Below are positions 1 through 12,353 of a stretch of 64,000 bases of DNA, piece after piece. Under the pieces are notes generated by a model, which had not been told where the DNA came from, did not search any database, and worked only from the letters and a program-made list of their open reading frames with translations. The translations under genes were made by a program, and so were the position numbers. Within the stretch, counting starts at the first letter, position 1. Every line of letters begins with the position of its first letter. Source of the DNA: Torymus aiolomorphi (Eukaryota > Arthropoda > Insecta > Hymenoptera > Torymidae); assembly GCA_036365515.1 (NCBI GenBank), contig CM070874.1:173885797-173949796 (forward strand), in the 5' to 3' direction.

Positions 1-284
1 GAATCCGGACCCATGACCCTCTCCTAGTTAGTCTAACCGTACAAGATAAAGTATTAAGTTTTAAATATTAGAAGTAAAAATTAATTAAAGGGATCAATAA
101 ATTAAGTTTGAGGAAGCTACGTGCCAATGAATTGGCAGCGGTTTTTTAATTTTCAGATTATAGAAATCTCACAGTTTTTAATCTCTGGAACAGATTCTTA
201 TCAAAGGAGCAGCACCAGTAGTAATGCCAGTATTGCCAGTAATTTCTCATTAGATCGGCCAAGTCTTCATAATCTACAAGTAAT

Positions 285-640
285 TCAAGTAATTATTAAA
301 CAGACTTTTAGGAGGTGGAATATAAACATGGTCTATTACAGAAATCTTTGGAGAATTTAGAACTGCAAAATTACAGCTTTGTAGACAGTGCTACTGCATT
401 ATACAGGACAGATTTTGCTGGAAAAGGTGAATTGGCAGCTTGCCAAATGCTTTTAGCCAGGTTTCATAGATTATTGCTTAGATTAGCTGATGAATTTGGC
501 TGTGCAGTGGTTATCACTAATCAAGTAGTAGCTCAAGTGAATGGTGCAGCTAGTATGTTTGGAGGTGATCAAAAGAAACATATAGGTTACAATATTATTG
601 TCCATGCAAGATTAACTAGACTATTTACGCTTAGATAATC
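285..640 (+). pseudogene. RAD51 recombinase pseudogene fragment
   Basis: Translation in pieces matches the RecA-fold core of eukaryotic RAD51, the recombinase that forms filaments on single-stranded DNA. Seen: the stretch before Walker A (LLGGGI, then an in-frame TAA, then [10 protein letters not shown]) at about 306-360. Walker A itself reads GEFRTAKLQ instead of GEFRTGKTQ, so the P-loop glycine and threonine are lost. The frame then jumps at about 380 straight to [11 protein letters not shown], so roughly 90 residues that normally lie between are deleted. The continuation [22 protein letters not shown] and [11 protein letters not shown] is clearly RAD51-like up to about 640, where similarity fades. 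There are no introns inside the matched part. It could be a retrocopy or a remnant of a real locus; RAD51 rather than DMC1 is favoured but not certain. Confidence 0.8.
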
Positions 641-1192
641 TTGGAGAAAAACTCAGAGAAGCTAGGGGTATACGGCAAAAATATGTAGTACAAAGCATTG
701 AACTTCAAAGTTTGAAAGTCAAGCTTGAACCTCTTGATCAAAATTAGTTGGTATCTAAATCATTTTATTTTAAATTTATTTTACATAATAAACTATTAAA
801 ATTATTTAAAATTATGCAATATGATTTTCAGGAATGAAGTAAAAGTTTTCTTTTATCCATTATCAACTTTGAAGGATTTTATTTTTCAGTTCGACTTGTG
901 ACAAGATACTCTATGAAGAAATGTCGCTCAGGATGATTTTGTAATGGTCAAACTGTAATAATTACATTGCTGTGTTAAGGTGATGTGATACCCTGATTTC
1001 AATATTTTTTAAATCAACATTCAAACGTTTTTTTGGAAAAACACGTCTGTCAGGCGCTCCGTATATGTAAATACTATACTCAGAATTTTTTGTGGATGAT
1101 TCTATTGGTGTTTTCATGAGATGTACTCTTTTTAAAATTATGTCGGTATATAACATCACCTTAATCGTACGACCTTTTTAAATTTGGTAAAA

Positions 1193-2482
1193 TATTGGGT
1201 ATACAAATAAGTTTTCGCCGTTTTCAAGAGATGGCTCCACCGACAAGATTACTTTGAAATCGTCAGATGTAAAATGTCACATAGAAAGTTTAGACACCTG
1301 GCAACAACATAACCTTAAAATACTATTGACTTTGTATTGGCAGCATACATTTTTTTTTGTTCGAAAATGTCGAGTTTTGTACCGAATAAGCGTCATTTGC
1401 GGGGTGTTTTGATTTATTTATTTCATTTAAAGAAATCTGCTGCTGAGGCGCATCGGTCGCTTGTAGAAGTTTACGGTGATGCTGCTTTAAGTGAGAGAAG
1501 TAGTCGTGAGTGGTTTCAAAAGTTTAAAAACGGCGAGTTTGACGTGGAAGATAAAGAACGCGAAGGAAGGCCAGTCAAATTTGAAGACGCTGACTTAGAG
1601 GCATTATTGGACCAAGACTCATGCCAAACTGAAGAGCAGCTCGCAGAAAACTTGGGAATGACTGAACAAGCGATTTCACACCGTCTCAAGACCATTGGTA
1701 TGGTACAAAAGCAAGGAAATTGGGTTCCGCATGAACGGAAACCGAGGGACGTCGACCGCCGTCTTTTCACGTGCGAACAACTTCTCCAAAGACAAAGTCC
1801 AAAGGGTTTTTTGCATGGAATAGTGACGGGGGATGAAAAGTGGATCTACTACGACAACCCAAAGCGTAGGAAATCATGGGTTAAGCCCGGCCATGTACCA
1901 ACTTTAACGGCCAAACCGAATATTTATGGCAAAAAGTTAATGTTGTGCATTTGGTGGGAGCAGCTCGGAGTAATCTATTACGAGCTACTCCAGTCTAACG
2001 AAACTATCACTGGAGAACGTTATTAACAGCACCTGTTGCAATTGAGCAGAGAATTGAAGCTTAAACGCCCCCAATATGCCAAAAGACATGACAAAGTGAT
2101 TTTTCAGCACGACAACGCTCGGCCACATATTGCAAAAGTCGTCAAGGATACTTTGGAAGCTTTACAATGGGATGTCTTACCCCACCCGCCGTATTCACCA
2201 GACATTGCTCCTTCGGACTACCACTTGTTCCGGTCAATGGCTCACCCTGGTCAAACAGCACTTCACTTCTTACGAAGAAGCCAAAAATTGGGTCGATTCA
2301 TGGGTAGCCTCAAAAGATGAAGAGTTTTTTCGACGTGGCATCCGAATGCTGCCAGAAAGATGGCAAAAAAGTAGTAGCCAATGACGGACAGTATTTTAAA
2401 TAAAATGTAACGTATATTTTTTTTTACAATAAATTGATAATTTTTATAACAAAACGGCGGAAACTTATTTGTATTTAAAATA
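1193..2482 (+). mobile_element. mariner (Tc1/mariner) element with both terminal inverted repeats
   Basis: The left end (1193-1224) and right end (2451-2482) form imperfect inverted repeats. The inner 24 bp, from ATACAAATAAG to CGCCGTTTT, match with one difference, and the outer 12 bp match at about 8 positions. Both ends start at a TA, as expected for TA target duplication. The element is about 1.29 kb, the standard mariner size, and contains one transposase frame. It carries a stop and two frameshifts, so it is not autonomous as it stands. Confidence 0.9.
1367..2403 (+). pseudogene. mariner transposase, D,D34D type, inactivated
   Basis: Cut-and-paste transposase for the surrounding element. 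The ATG at 1367 is chosen because MSSFVPNKRHLRGVL starts the N-terminal helix-turn-helix region; upstream codons fall in the untranslated leader. HTH motifs lie in the first 110 residues. The catalytic triad is visible: TGDEKW near 1828, HDNARPH near 2110 and PSDYH near 2215, with exactly 34 residues between the second and third Asp. Lesions are a TAA at 2024-2026 in an otherwise continuous frame, a frameshift near 2240 after the third Asp, and a second shift in the A run near 2367 before the GQYF end and stop at 2401-2403. The usual length is about 345 codons, which fits. It looks like a mauritiana-like mariner by its ends, an inference. Confidence 0.92.
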
Positions 2483-2519
2483 CAAGAGGAAGTAAAAGCA
2501 AATGGATGGAGATAAGTAT

Positions 2520-2940
2520 TTTGCGAAAAAAACTTTGTATCAGCTGCTGCTATGGAAATGTTGCGGTTTTTGTCAAGGATAGAGGATCAGGTGATATCAG
2601 AGATTTAAGTCCTAATTTTGAAAACTTTAAGTAAAAGCAGCATTGACAGCTGGCTTATACCCAAATTTAATATGTGTAGAAGTCATGAGTTACTGCTACT
2701 ACAGTTCATGGAGCGAAAGGAGCATCACCGGAACAGTATTTATCAGATAAGTATGAGTAACCTCAAAATTATTTGAGAAAACTTTGTAAACATACTATGC
2801 CTCACTTTTCTTTGAGAAATAAGTTCTTTGTGTATGTTTTTCTTCTTCTGTCTAGGATGCGGAAGCAGATAACCTCATCACCCAGAAAGCAGTAATAGAA
2901 TTGAGACCCAATGGCAAGTTTATCGAGAAAAGAGGATTAT
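2520..2940 (+). pseudogene. possible DEAH-box helicase C-terminal exon remnants
   Basis: At 2631-2675 the frame reads VKAALTAGLYPNL, which resembles the short motif before the OB-fold of DEAH/RHA helicases (DHX family, usually KAALxAGLYPN). Just upstream, in the neighbouring frame, is a plausible lead-in (DIRDLSPNFENF), so a one-base shift is needed. At 2857-2940 a pyrimidine tract ending in TCTAG precedes an open segment (DAEADNLITQKAV to GLFGF) that ends at a TGA; it looks like a 3' terminal exon but I do not recognise it. The two parts need not belong together. Only the GLYPN motif supports the helicase reading. Confidence 0.3.
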
Positions 2941-3192
2941 TTGGATTTTGAATACTAATCCTCTTAATTTACCGCCAACAACATTTTATTGTCTTCAAAG
3001 TAAAATAGAATTGTGATGCAGTAGTGTGTCTGGATTTACGATTCTTGTAAGCCTTTGACATTTATGGCATTTATTTGAGATATTAAGCTCAGCCTTTGGT
3101 TTGAGAAGCATTATTTCTACTTCAACAAATTTAGTCGATGTCAGTGCTTACTCTTAAGCTGTTTTACACAATCAAATTATTATGTAATAGAT

Positions 3193-3312
3193 TTATTAAT
3201 TCAAGTATTTTTAATAAGAATTTCAAGAAAGTTATGTATATAAATGAATATCGAGAAAGCTTTTATTATTAATTCAAGTATTTTTAATAAGAATTTTAAG
3301 AAAGTTATGTAT
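3193..3312. repeat. 47 bp near-exact direct repeat
   Basis: Two copies starting TTATTAATTCAAG and ending GTTATGTAT, 3193-3239 and 3266-3312, separated by 26 bp. They differ at a single base. It is probably a local duplication. Confidence 0.85.
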
Positions 3313-4324
3313 TAGTGACTGACCAGTGTTTTATAGTATGTTAATATTTGACATATTCTCAATTAAAAAAATAAAACAGATTAGGTATTTTTATTTTAAA
3401 TTACAAGACTAGCATTAAAAACGTGTAGTAAATATAATACAATGTTGTGCAAATGAATGATGGATTTCTCGCATAGGATTTCTGAAGGAAATTTAAAAAA
3501 TGAATTTAATAAAATCTATGAATCATAATTTTACAAACATTGAGAAAATAAATCTAAAACAAAATACCAAAAGAAGATATTTTAATTGTATTAAATATCT
3601 TCAATCTATCAAATTTGGAAATGTGTTTTAGCTTTCAACGGTGCTCTGGAATCCTTTAAATAAAAAAAATATGCTTATTCGATTACTTTTCATTTGTTCA
3701 AGGCGCAACTGGCTCACATAGTTGATTAAAACTTATTGCTGGTAAAAGAGACTCGTTTACAACTACTGGCTTCGATTAAAACAGTTTATCTGTACATTTT
3801 GTCGAAGAAGTAGGACTATAAATCAATTTAATTGAAATTGTCAGCGTCAAAAGAAGAAATATTATGTGGCTAATTAGAACTATATAAAAGCATTATCAGA
3901 TTATAAACTTTATTTTCGCAAGTACTAATACTAATACTAAAGTGAAATCATCAATATATGTATGGTTGTGAGCCTCACACTGTGGTTTGGCATGAATACC
4001 ATTACTGTTTTAGTGACTCAGTTATGGTATATTAAATCATGCAAAACTTACATGTTTAAAAAATCTCTACCTTCCACTCCGACCCTGTACTCTCTCTCTC
4101 TCTCGACTTACTTTCTCAACAAATGTTTAAGCGCTCTACGAAAAACTTTGGTAATTAAGAGCATAAACATTTTTTTTAAACAACCAACAAGACATTCTGT
4201 ATAAAAATAATATATTTATAATAATCAAAGGTTCATGCAAAACTTATATGCTAACAAAAATAAATTATTTCTATTATCTCTCTAAACAACTATTAAGTCG
4301 ATTTAAAAAAAAAATCAACTACCC

Positions 4325-4440
<116 letters not shown>

Positions 4441-5211
4441 TCTCTTCTTACTCAACAACTGTATAAGGACTCCAGGAAAAGCTTTGAGAAGAGCCTGAAT
4501 ATTTTTTTCAAACAGCCAACAAGACGTTCTATAGAAGAATAATGTACTAATAACAAACTTTATTTTGAAAGATCCCGAATGGAAATAATAATCATAAAAC
4601 TATTTTACAATCTAGTACACATTTCGGACATTTTTACGGGACATTTGTACGGGATCGTACCTAAACGTACCGAATCGTACGGAAATGTATGTCAGGGTAA
4701 TCGCAGGTACAGCCTCGTACAGAAACCTACAGCAACTTACATATATGTATATATACTGAAAAAATTATTTTTTGTCTCAAAAAATTTCTTGCCTATAAAC
4801 GTACACTGAAACGTACCAAAACATGCGGAAACGTACCCAAGCGTACAAAAACGTTCGGAAACGTACGTCAATGTACATAAATATACGGTGCTGTAAAGAA
4901 AATTGTAAGAACTTGAAATATGCTGGAAAATGTATTTGTTACTTCAAAAGTTTTTGTAGTATAAAATTTTTCTTAAAATATTATATTTTACTATTCCATA
5001 CCTTTACGGATGTTATCGCATGTTTCTGTAAGGTCACGTACTCGTATATTATTGTACATTTCTTTACGTTTTCGTACGGTTTGGTACGTGTCAGTACGTT
5101 TCGGGATATATCCTTACGTTTCGATACGTTTCGGTACGTTTCAGTACGTTTCGGTACGTTTCGCTACAAAAATATTTGCGTATTGATACACTCATTTGGT
5201 ACATATAAGTA

Positions 5212-5384
5212 TGTTTATACCACTCTAATCTCAAAATCACAACTTTGGTATGATTTTTCGGCGCTCGTGGTATAAAATACCGTTCGAAACGAGTGCGGAA
5301 GTTGATTATTTACTTCATGTGACTTTTCGCGTCACATGAAGTAAATCATCACCTTCCGCACCAGTGTCGAAATGTACTATTTCG
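5212..5384. mobile_element. short hairpin insertion (MITE-like) inside the GTAC-rich element
   Basis: About 170 bp present here is absent from the sister copy near 26630. Its right part is a hairpin: 5293-5323 and 5331-5361 are 31 bp arms with two mismatches around a 7 nt loop, each starting GTGCGGAAG or ending CTTCCGCAC. The empty site in the sister copy shows that this is a secondary insertion. Confidence 0.7.
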
Positions 5385-6110
5385 TTCATTTTCGTACGTA
5401 CATGTATGTCACTGTACGTCACCGTACGTTTCTACAAGTTTACGTACGATTCGATACGATTCGGTACATTTTGGTACGTTTTCGTGTAAAATGTCCGAAT
5501 CCTAATCAAAACATACCGAAACGTACCGAATCGTACAGAAACGTACAGAAACATAGCGACACGTAAAGAAACGGTGCCGAAACATACGATAATTTACATT
5601 GTAGTACCGTTTATTTTTTCCATTCGGGATCTACAAAATTTTTGTTTTTTGTACTTCAATGATGTACTAAGTATAATAATAATGTACTAAAAATAAAAAA
5701 AATATTTCAAAAGTACAAAGTTGGATCTTATAACGAGAAATTGAGTAATCATCGTTTAACAATATTATCGTTGATGCAATATTTTAATACAGTTCATAAT
5801 TAATGAATAGCTAGATTTCCGATACACGGCTAAGAAAGAAATTAATTTGTATTTGTATTTACTTGAAAGGCTGTAAAAATGAAGGGTATTTAAATGAGCT
5901 ACCACGCATTAGTAGTTCATTGACTGATTGTTAATGTGCCATTGAAATTTAATCAAGTAAAAAAGGATGCGATAATTTCAGTTACATTTACAAGATAGAT
6001 TTAATCAAAAGCTGTTTGTGTTTTTTTTTTCAAAAAATACTTTTCGTAAAAAAAAAGGAAATATAACTAAAGTTACTCGCACCGCATTCAAGTTCACTTA
6101 TATATATAAT

Positions 6111-6706
6111 ATATACACTTATCGGGATTTATGTAGCCCAAGACTGTATATTAATACCTACAGCCCAGAGTTCCCTATAGCAAGTGACTAAAGAAATAAT
6201 GGTCCCTCGGGTTATAGACTCTAGGTTGGGCCGCATAAACCCCTATGTTTAGAAATATTATGAAGCCCGGGCTGCATAATCAAAATCGGGCTCAATAAAC
6301 CCCTATATGTAAAAAACGGGCTTTTGAGAAATGTATAATATATCTTCCTATATTATATAGAGGAATGTTACCACGTAGCCCCCCCTCCCTCCCTCCCCCC
6401 TCGCCCCCTCATCACCCCCTCCTCACCCCTCCTCAAAATAACGTAAAATTCCATAATTTTTTACGTTATTTCGTGACTTATTATTCTATTAGACCCCCCC
6501 CCCCCTCAATGACTCTTAAACAACTGCTTTACATGACCTTTCCTGTTAGAAACATTTTTAGAAGCAATTCTTTTGGAATTATTTTTTAGAAAGATATAAA
6601 TGTGTAGTTAAAAACAATTCTATTGTTCATAAAAATTTTTATCAGTATAATATATAACTTATATACTATTAACAGTTTTCCACGACCAATTAACGACTCT
6701 CCAATA
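6111..6706. other. spacer with C-rich tract and ACGT hairpin
   Basis: No gene seen. It holds repeats of the word AAACCCCTAT (6236-6310), a C-rich tract (6377-6436), and an inverted repeat AAATAACGTAAAA / TTTTTACGTTATTT (about 6435-6470). It could be flanking DNA or the degraded 5' part of the Helitron that follows. Confidence 0.4.
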
Positions 6707-8139
6707 TTATTTATACCGATTATCCTATAGATCTGATGAAATAAAATTTAACCCTTTATTGTTCGCTGGAAGATTAACGCAACAATACTTTTTACATGCT
6801 TATATTATGGTTGAAAATAATAGAATGAATTATTTCAGAAACCATCAAAAAGAATTACGAAAAGAATGTTATCAGGGTTTGCTTGATCATGTAAAATAAA
6901 GTGCATCAAATAATTCAACGAATTTTGAAAAATCAGAAAGAATAGGAAACTTATTTATCTTACCATCCACATATATTGGAAGTCTAAGATATATGCAACA
7001 ATATTATCAGGACGCAATAGCAATCATGAGAAATGTTGGAAAACCTGGCCTAGTTATAACTATGACATGTAATCCAAAATGGAAAGAGCTTAAAGAAGTT
7101 TTACAGAATTTTCCAGAACAAACACCACCCAATGATATTCCTAATATAACAGTTCGTTTATTTTATGCAAAATTCAAAATGTTATTAAATGATATAACAA
7201 AAAAAAATATTTTTGATCCTGTTTCATCTTACCTATATTCTATAGAATTTCAAAAAAGAGATTTACCACATGCACATATTATTGTAACATTGCATCCCAA
7301 CCATAAATTATACTCTTCAAATGCAATCGATAAACATATTTCAGCTGAAATACCATCGAAAAATTTAATATTACAAAAATTAGTAATCAAACATATGTTA
7401 CATGGACCACATACAGAAAAATCTCCTTCTTTTAATAATGACAAACATTTATGTAAAAAAAAGTTTCCAAAACCATTTCGTGATAGTACAATATTAAAAG
7501 AAAATAAATATCCCGAATACAAACGTAGAAATAATATTTCAGATAACCATATATATCATTTAAAAAAAGTAATAACATTTTTCCAGTAGATAATTCTATG
7601 ATAGTGCCTTATAACAGTTTTTTATTAACAAAATATAATTGTCATATAAATATTGAATATTGTGCTTCAGTACAAAGTATAAAATATATTTTTGATTACA
7701 TTCATAAGGCTTACTGTAAAATAAAAAAAATGATGCAGAACATGAAAAGAATGAAGAAGTTTATGATGAAATTACTCAATACATTGACGGTAAATATTTA
7801 AGTCCAATGGAAGCTGCATGGCGATTACAACAATTTCCGTTGTGTGGTAGAAGTCATACAATTATAAGATTATCTATTCATACAGAAAATCAACAGAAGA
7901 TTATTTTTGATGAAAACAATGTATTAAGTGCATTAAATAAATGGGAAACTACATTAACAGCATGGTTTACATTAAATAAAAATGATGATTTTGCAAAAAA
8001 AATAAAATATGTAAACATACCAAAATATTATATTTTTTCTAATGAAAAAAACGTTCAGAACAGCGAATAAATAAGGCTATTGATAGATTAAATGTAGTAT
8101 CACCGAAAGACACTGAACGTTTTTTCCTTTTATTCAGAT
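6707..8139 (+). pseudogene. Helitron Rep endonuclease region, degraded
   Basis: Rolling-circle initiator part of a Helitron RepHel protein. The best frame (6993-7589) includes YMQQYYQDAIA, GLVITMTCNPKW and FQKRDLPHAHIIV. The last holds the HUH metal-binding motif as H-A-H. Two later segments (7598-7801 and 7807-8070) give YIHKAY and YLSPMEAAWRLQQFP, matching the region after the HUH motif in animal Helitrons. A final piece near 8096-8130 reads VSPKDTERFF. The segments lie in shifted frames, with stops at 7587 and 7799. The N-terminal domain seen in the Helitron at 61604 is missing here. Confidence 0.85.
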
Positions 8140-9187
8140 AAAAAAAAATTAAGAGAAGCTGAAATTATTATCTGGGACGAAGCTTCAATGATACCTAAAA
8201 AAGCTTTGGAAATCGTAGATAAAACTTTAAAAGATGTATTTTATAATAATAATCCCTTTGGGAGAAAATTAATTATTTTAGGTGGAGATTTTAGACAAAT
8301 TCTTCCAGTAGTAAAAAATGGATTTAGAAATAGAATTATAGAAGAATCCATTAAACATTCATATGTTTGGCCTTTATTTAATATTTTTAAATTAAAAATA
8401 AATATACGTACTAAAAATAAAGAATTCGCATCATTTTTATTAAATATAGGAGAAGGAAAAATTGATCAATTTATTATTCCTAATGAATGGAAATCAAATG
8501 ATGTTTGTCATATAATTTATAAAAATATTAACAATAATTATGTTTTTTCAAAAAATGTTAACTTCACATAATGAAGAAGTAAATATATTAAATAATAAAA
8601 TATTAAACTTAATTAATCATGAAACTATAACATATTATAGTATAGATTATGCAACACATAAAGGAGTCGATCAAACAGATGAAATTAGTCATCTAAATTA
8701 TCCAATAGAAATGTTAAATAACATACGTGAAGGTTTACCTCAACATGAATTGAAATTAAAAATAAATTCAATAGTAATGTTAATTCGAAATATTCGAATA
8801 AGTGATGGATTATGTAATGGACCCCGACTCAAAATAATAGGATTATATAAATATAATATAAAAGCTGAAATCATTACAGGAGAAAATAAAGGAAAACAAT
8901 TTTTTATTCCCCGTACAACACTTAATACTTGTGAATCGTCTACATTGCCGGTTATCTTATATAGGAAACAATTTCCTATTGTATTAGCTTTTGCTATAAC
9001 TATTAATAAATCTCAAGGTCAAAGTTTCGATAACATGGGATTATTTTTAAAAAAATCTTTATTCTCTCATGGTCAATTATACGTTGCTCTTTCAAGATGT
9101 AAAAATCCAAATAATATATACATACAAAATGAATCAGAAAATAAAAATCAAATCACAAATATTGTTTGGAAAGAAATATTAGATTAA
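8136..9187 (+). pseudogene. Helitron PIF1-like helicase, C-terminal two thirds
   Basis: SF1B helicase that unwinds DNA during rolling-circle transposition. Seen: motif II as IIIWDEASMIPKKAL (about 8165-8205), motif III as LGGDFRQILPVV (8278-8313), and, in a second frame from 8540, VLAFAITINKSQGQS (motif V) and GQLYVALSRC (motif VI). Walker A (GxxGxGKT) is absent. The Rep remnant runs straight into the sequence just before motif II, so an internal deletion removed the start of the helicase. A frameshift near 8560 splits the rest. The terminal stop is at 9185-9187. Confidence 0.88.
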
Positions 9188-9936
9188 TTACATTTTTTAT
9201 CTTATTTTCTTTTATTATATTATGATATTAAACATTTTTAACTGTAACTAAGTATAATGAGTATAATAATAACTTACTTAAAGAGTAAGATATGAATTAT
9301 ATAAAAACTTTAATTGAAACATATAAATAATAATTAAATTCAATTGATAAAAATTAATGAATATTTTACAAAAAAGTTTAAGAGTTAAAATAATTATTAG
9401 AAGTCAAAAAAATTAATTTTTTTAACAATAATTTATCTTTCTTTAACAACAATAAATTATGTCCTAAAAATTAAGTAAATATAAAAAAAGGAACAATAAA
9501 AGTATACAATTAGTTCCTAAAATACATATGAACCCTTAAAGGATTATATTAAAGAAAAATTTTATTAATAACATTTTTCGTAATGTTCAAATGATAACAA
9601 TCAAAGTTTTTTTAAATATGTAATATTTAAAATTTTACCAAAATAGTAATGACATTTTGAAAATGTTATAAGTTCATTAACATCTTTCACATATTCCATA
9701 TAATGTTAACATATAGTGCTAAAATACATATAAAAGGAACAATAAATATATATGTTTCCTAATTATGAAAAGCATACAAAAAAGTAATACATTAAAGAAT
9801 ATGTTAAAGAAAAATTTTCCCAAATAAAAAATTATCAAAATTTTCGTAAACTTTAACTATTATTTAGTAAATAATACATGACAAATAATTATTAGAAGTC
9901 AAAAAATTTATTTATTTGAACACCCTCCATTATTCA
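9188..9936. repeat. AT-rich Helitron tail, first tandem unit
   Basis: No gene. The unit from TTATTAGAAGTC (9395) to 9889 recurs from 9890, where the same word restarts, and continues beyond the Penelope pair at 13243-13704. The two copies of the TTATGTCCTAA...ATACATG segment (9463-9883 and 13267-13696) are similar over about 430 bp with scattered differences. Two tandem units within the Helitron, the second split by an insertion, explain this better than a target duplication. Confidence 0.7.
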
Positions 9937-12353
9937 AACAATCGTGAAAATTCGATATTTGAGGGCCAATCCGTGGAATATGGAGTAAAAATAAAAAAAT
10001 CCATATAAATTACATTCAGCAGCGTTTCGCCAGCAAGGTTCGCTGGCCTCATCAGGCTATTATTTATTCCAAACAAAAACAACAAATAAATATTACAAAC
10101 ACAATACAAGATTTTCGATGAAGAGCACAAACTTTTCTCACCAGTAAATTTAATTATTAATTATACAACAGAATGATATTCGGAAGTGGAAGGAAAAACG
10201 ACTTCCACTGCCACCGTCAATGTTTTAAACTGCGAATGAAAACCAACCGCCGTTGTCTTATATACAGTCAACGGCGTTGGTGTGTTTATTCTTGAAAAGG
10301 TTATTAAGCTTCTTGTACGTGTGGCTCAGTGATTGTGTGTCTTCTTTTCTATTGAGAGTGTGTTTATACATGTTAATGTGAAGCATCTCGGAAATAAGTC
10401 GCTTATTATAATTCTTTTCTCTATCCAAAATTTTTATATTATTCCAATCAAACTTATGGGTACTATTTTCAACAATATGTAGTGGAACGGGTAGTAATTT
10501 ATTTTTGCACTTTTCATGTTCAGATATTCTTTCTTTCAATTTTCGTTTTGTTTCGCCAATATAACATGCCGAACAATCCTTACAATCAAACTTATATACT
10601 ACACCCGTTTCATCCCATTTTTCCGATTTATCTTTGCCGAGCTTAATTATGTCTGCGAGACTATGATTGACCAAAGGCACAGTGCGAATATTGAATTTTT
10701 TTAATGAACCAGCAACCTTATTAAAAAACTTATCATGATAAGGAATTGCTAAAGAACCTAACGGCTCTTTATGATTAATATTCTGTTTTAGAGTTGGAAT
10801 TCTTATTGAACGGAGTCTATTGTTTATGCAGGAAGCTATAAATTTTAAAGGGTAATCATTTTCTAATAATGTTGTTTTTATTCTGTTTATATTTTGAGTA
10901 TGAAACCTTTCATCTGAAAGTAATATGGATCTATCTATTAAATTTGAAATAATATTCCGTTTTTGCTGGATTGTGTGGTTCGACTTAAAATTCAATAATC
11001 TACCCGTACATGTCGGCTTTTGGTACCAATTTGTGATTAGTTTATTTTCAATCTTAATAATTGATACGTCTTAGAAATTAATTGAATTATTTTCTTCAAC
11101 CTCATGTGTAAACTTTAAGTTCTTATTGTATTCATTAAAAACTTTTAATACTGTTCCCACCTGCTCATTATTCACACACATAATAGTATCGTCTACATAT
11201 CTCCGGTAAAACAAGAGCTCGCAATTATATTCAACTTTTAGCTTTTTTATACATTCTATTTCTAAATCTTCCATTACAAGGTCAGCAAAAATTGGCGAAA
11301 TCGGTGATCCCATTGGTGTGCCGAAAATTTGTTTATAAATTATGTTATTGAAAGTGAAATAAGTGTTGTCGAAAAGAAATTTTGTGATATCGACTATTTC
11401 ATCAAACGGAATTTTACTCTTTTTATGTATATGTGTATATCTTATATCTGAACTCTTCAATACTAACTCACAAGGTATATTAGTAAACAAAGAGCTGACA
11501 TCGAGTGAAAGCAAACTAAAGTCAGCTGGTACGTTTATATTCGAGATTGCCTCTTTAAATTCAAAGCTATTATTAACGCGTGACATAGGTGGTTTAATAC
11601 ATTTTTTAATTCTAAATATACAATTTTTGCAAGAAAATGAGTGGGACTATTGACTAGAGAAATGATTGGTCTTAATGGGGCATCAGCTTTATGGATTTTT
11701 GGTAATCCATATGCTTTTGCCAGTGTGGTATCGGTTTGTGTAAGATCCTTATTATAATAGTGTCTATTTAAAAATTTATTTTCGTTCAAATTAGACAGGA
11801 TTTTATGAACTTTAGATTGTAACGATCTAAGCGGGTTTCGTTTGACAATATTGTAAGTGTGTTTATCATCAAAGAGTCTATTCATCTTTTCTTTGTAATC
11901 AATTTTATTCATACAGACTGTCAAGTTTCCTTTATCTGCGCGAGTGAAAAAGATATTGCTGTACTGTTTTAAGAAAATTTTCGTATCACCAAGTTTTTTA
12001 GCAAATTCTCTATCTTGTGAAGCGATATGTCGAACTTTTTTCATTTCATTAGTTAACGCGTTGGTAGCAGATTCTCTGATATTATTCTTAACAGTATGAC
12101 TAACATCGATTTTCCTTAAAGAATCTTCCACATTTTTAACTGTTACAACTACATCTTTCTTTGTCAAATTTTCTCTAACGTTATACTTAGGTCCTAATAT
12201 AACATCGATGACATTTTGTGGAATTTGAATACCAAAAAGATTTTTTATCCATTTACTATTATCACAGTTTTTTACTGTATTTTTTTGGTGGCTTTTCATT
12301 ACAATCTCAAATTTGTGATCAAGTTTTTTGGATAGATTGTTGAAATTTAAAGT
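9937..12353 (-). mobile_element. Penelope-like element (PLE), near full length
   Basis: It reads right to left. A reverse transcriptase with Penelope-type motifs is followed by a GIY-YIG endonuclease, then a 3' tail that ends at CACGATTGTT (9937). At its 5' end it abuts, head to head, a truncated second copy (12354-13242). The two copies share the tail, including the word CCAGCGAACCTTGCTGGC, a hairpin in the 3' region. The copy lies inside the second tandem unit of a Helitron tail. Confidence 0.88.
10258..12299 (-). pseudogene. Penelope-like reverse transcriptase / GIY-YIG endonuclease
   Basis: This single ORF copies the element RNA at a nicked site. N-terminal region (12299-11590): the Penelope signature AKAYGLPKIHK is visible. 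RT core (11586-11071): LLSLDVSSLFTNIP, FGTPMGSPISPIFADL and YRRYVDDTIM, so the catalytic YVDD is intact. C-terminal domain (10995-10258): a CKDC pair, then CYIGETKRKLKERISEHE, the YIG half of a GIY-YIG nuclease. Lesions: a frameshift near 11600 just before the RT core, and a Leu-to-TAA change at 11071-11073. Otherwise the frame is continuous. The family is Penelope/Neptune type with endonuclease, by domain content. The copy is degenerate but recent enough to keep its catalytic residues. Confidence 0.9.

Larger units (their letters stand above)
2483..3764. other. AT-rich spacer with exon-like remnants and a short duplication
   Basis: Apart from the exon-like pieces at 2520-2940, I see no gene here. 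A 47 bp segment at 3193-3239 is repeated nearly exactly at 3266-3312 (one T/C difference). Confidence 0.6.

Noticed and set aside
285..640. Functional RAD51 gene
   Set aside because: Walker A is mutated, about 90 residues are missing and there is an in-frame stop.
4823..5275. 150-codon open frame in the GTAC-rich block, and similar frames in the right copy
   Set aside because: The peptide is a translation of GTAC words; the two element copies do not keep the same frame.
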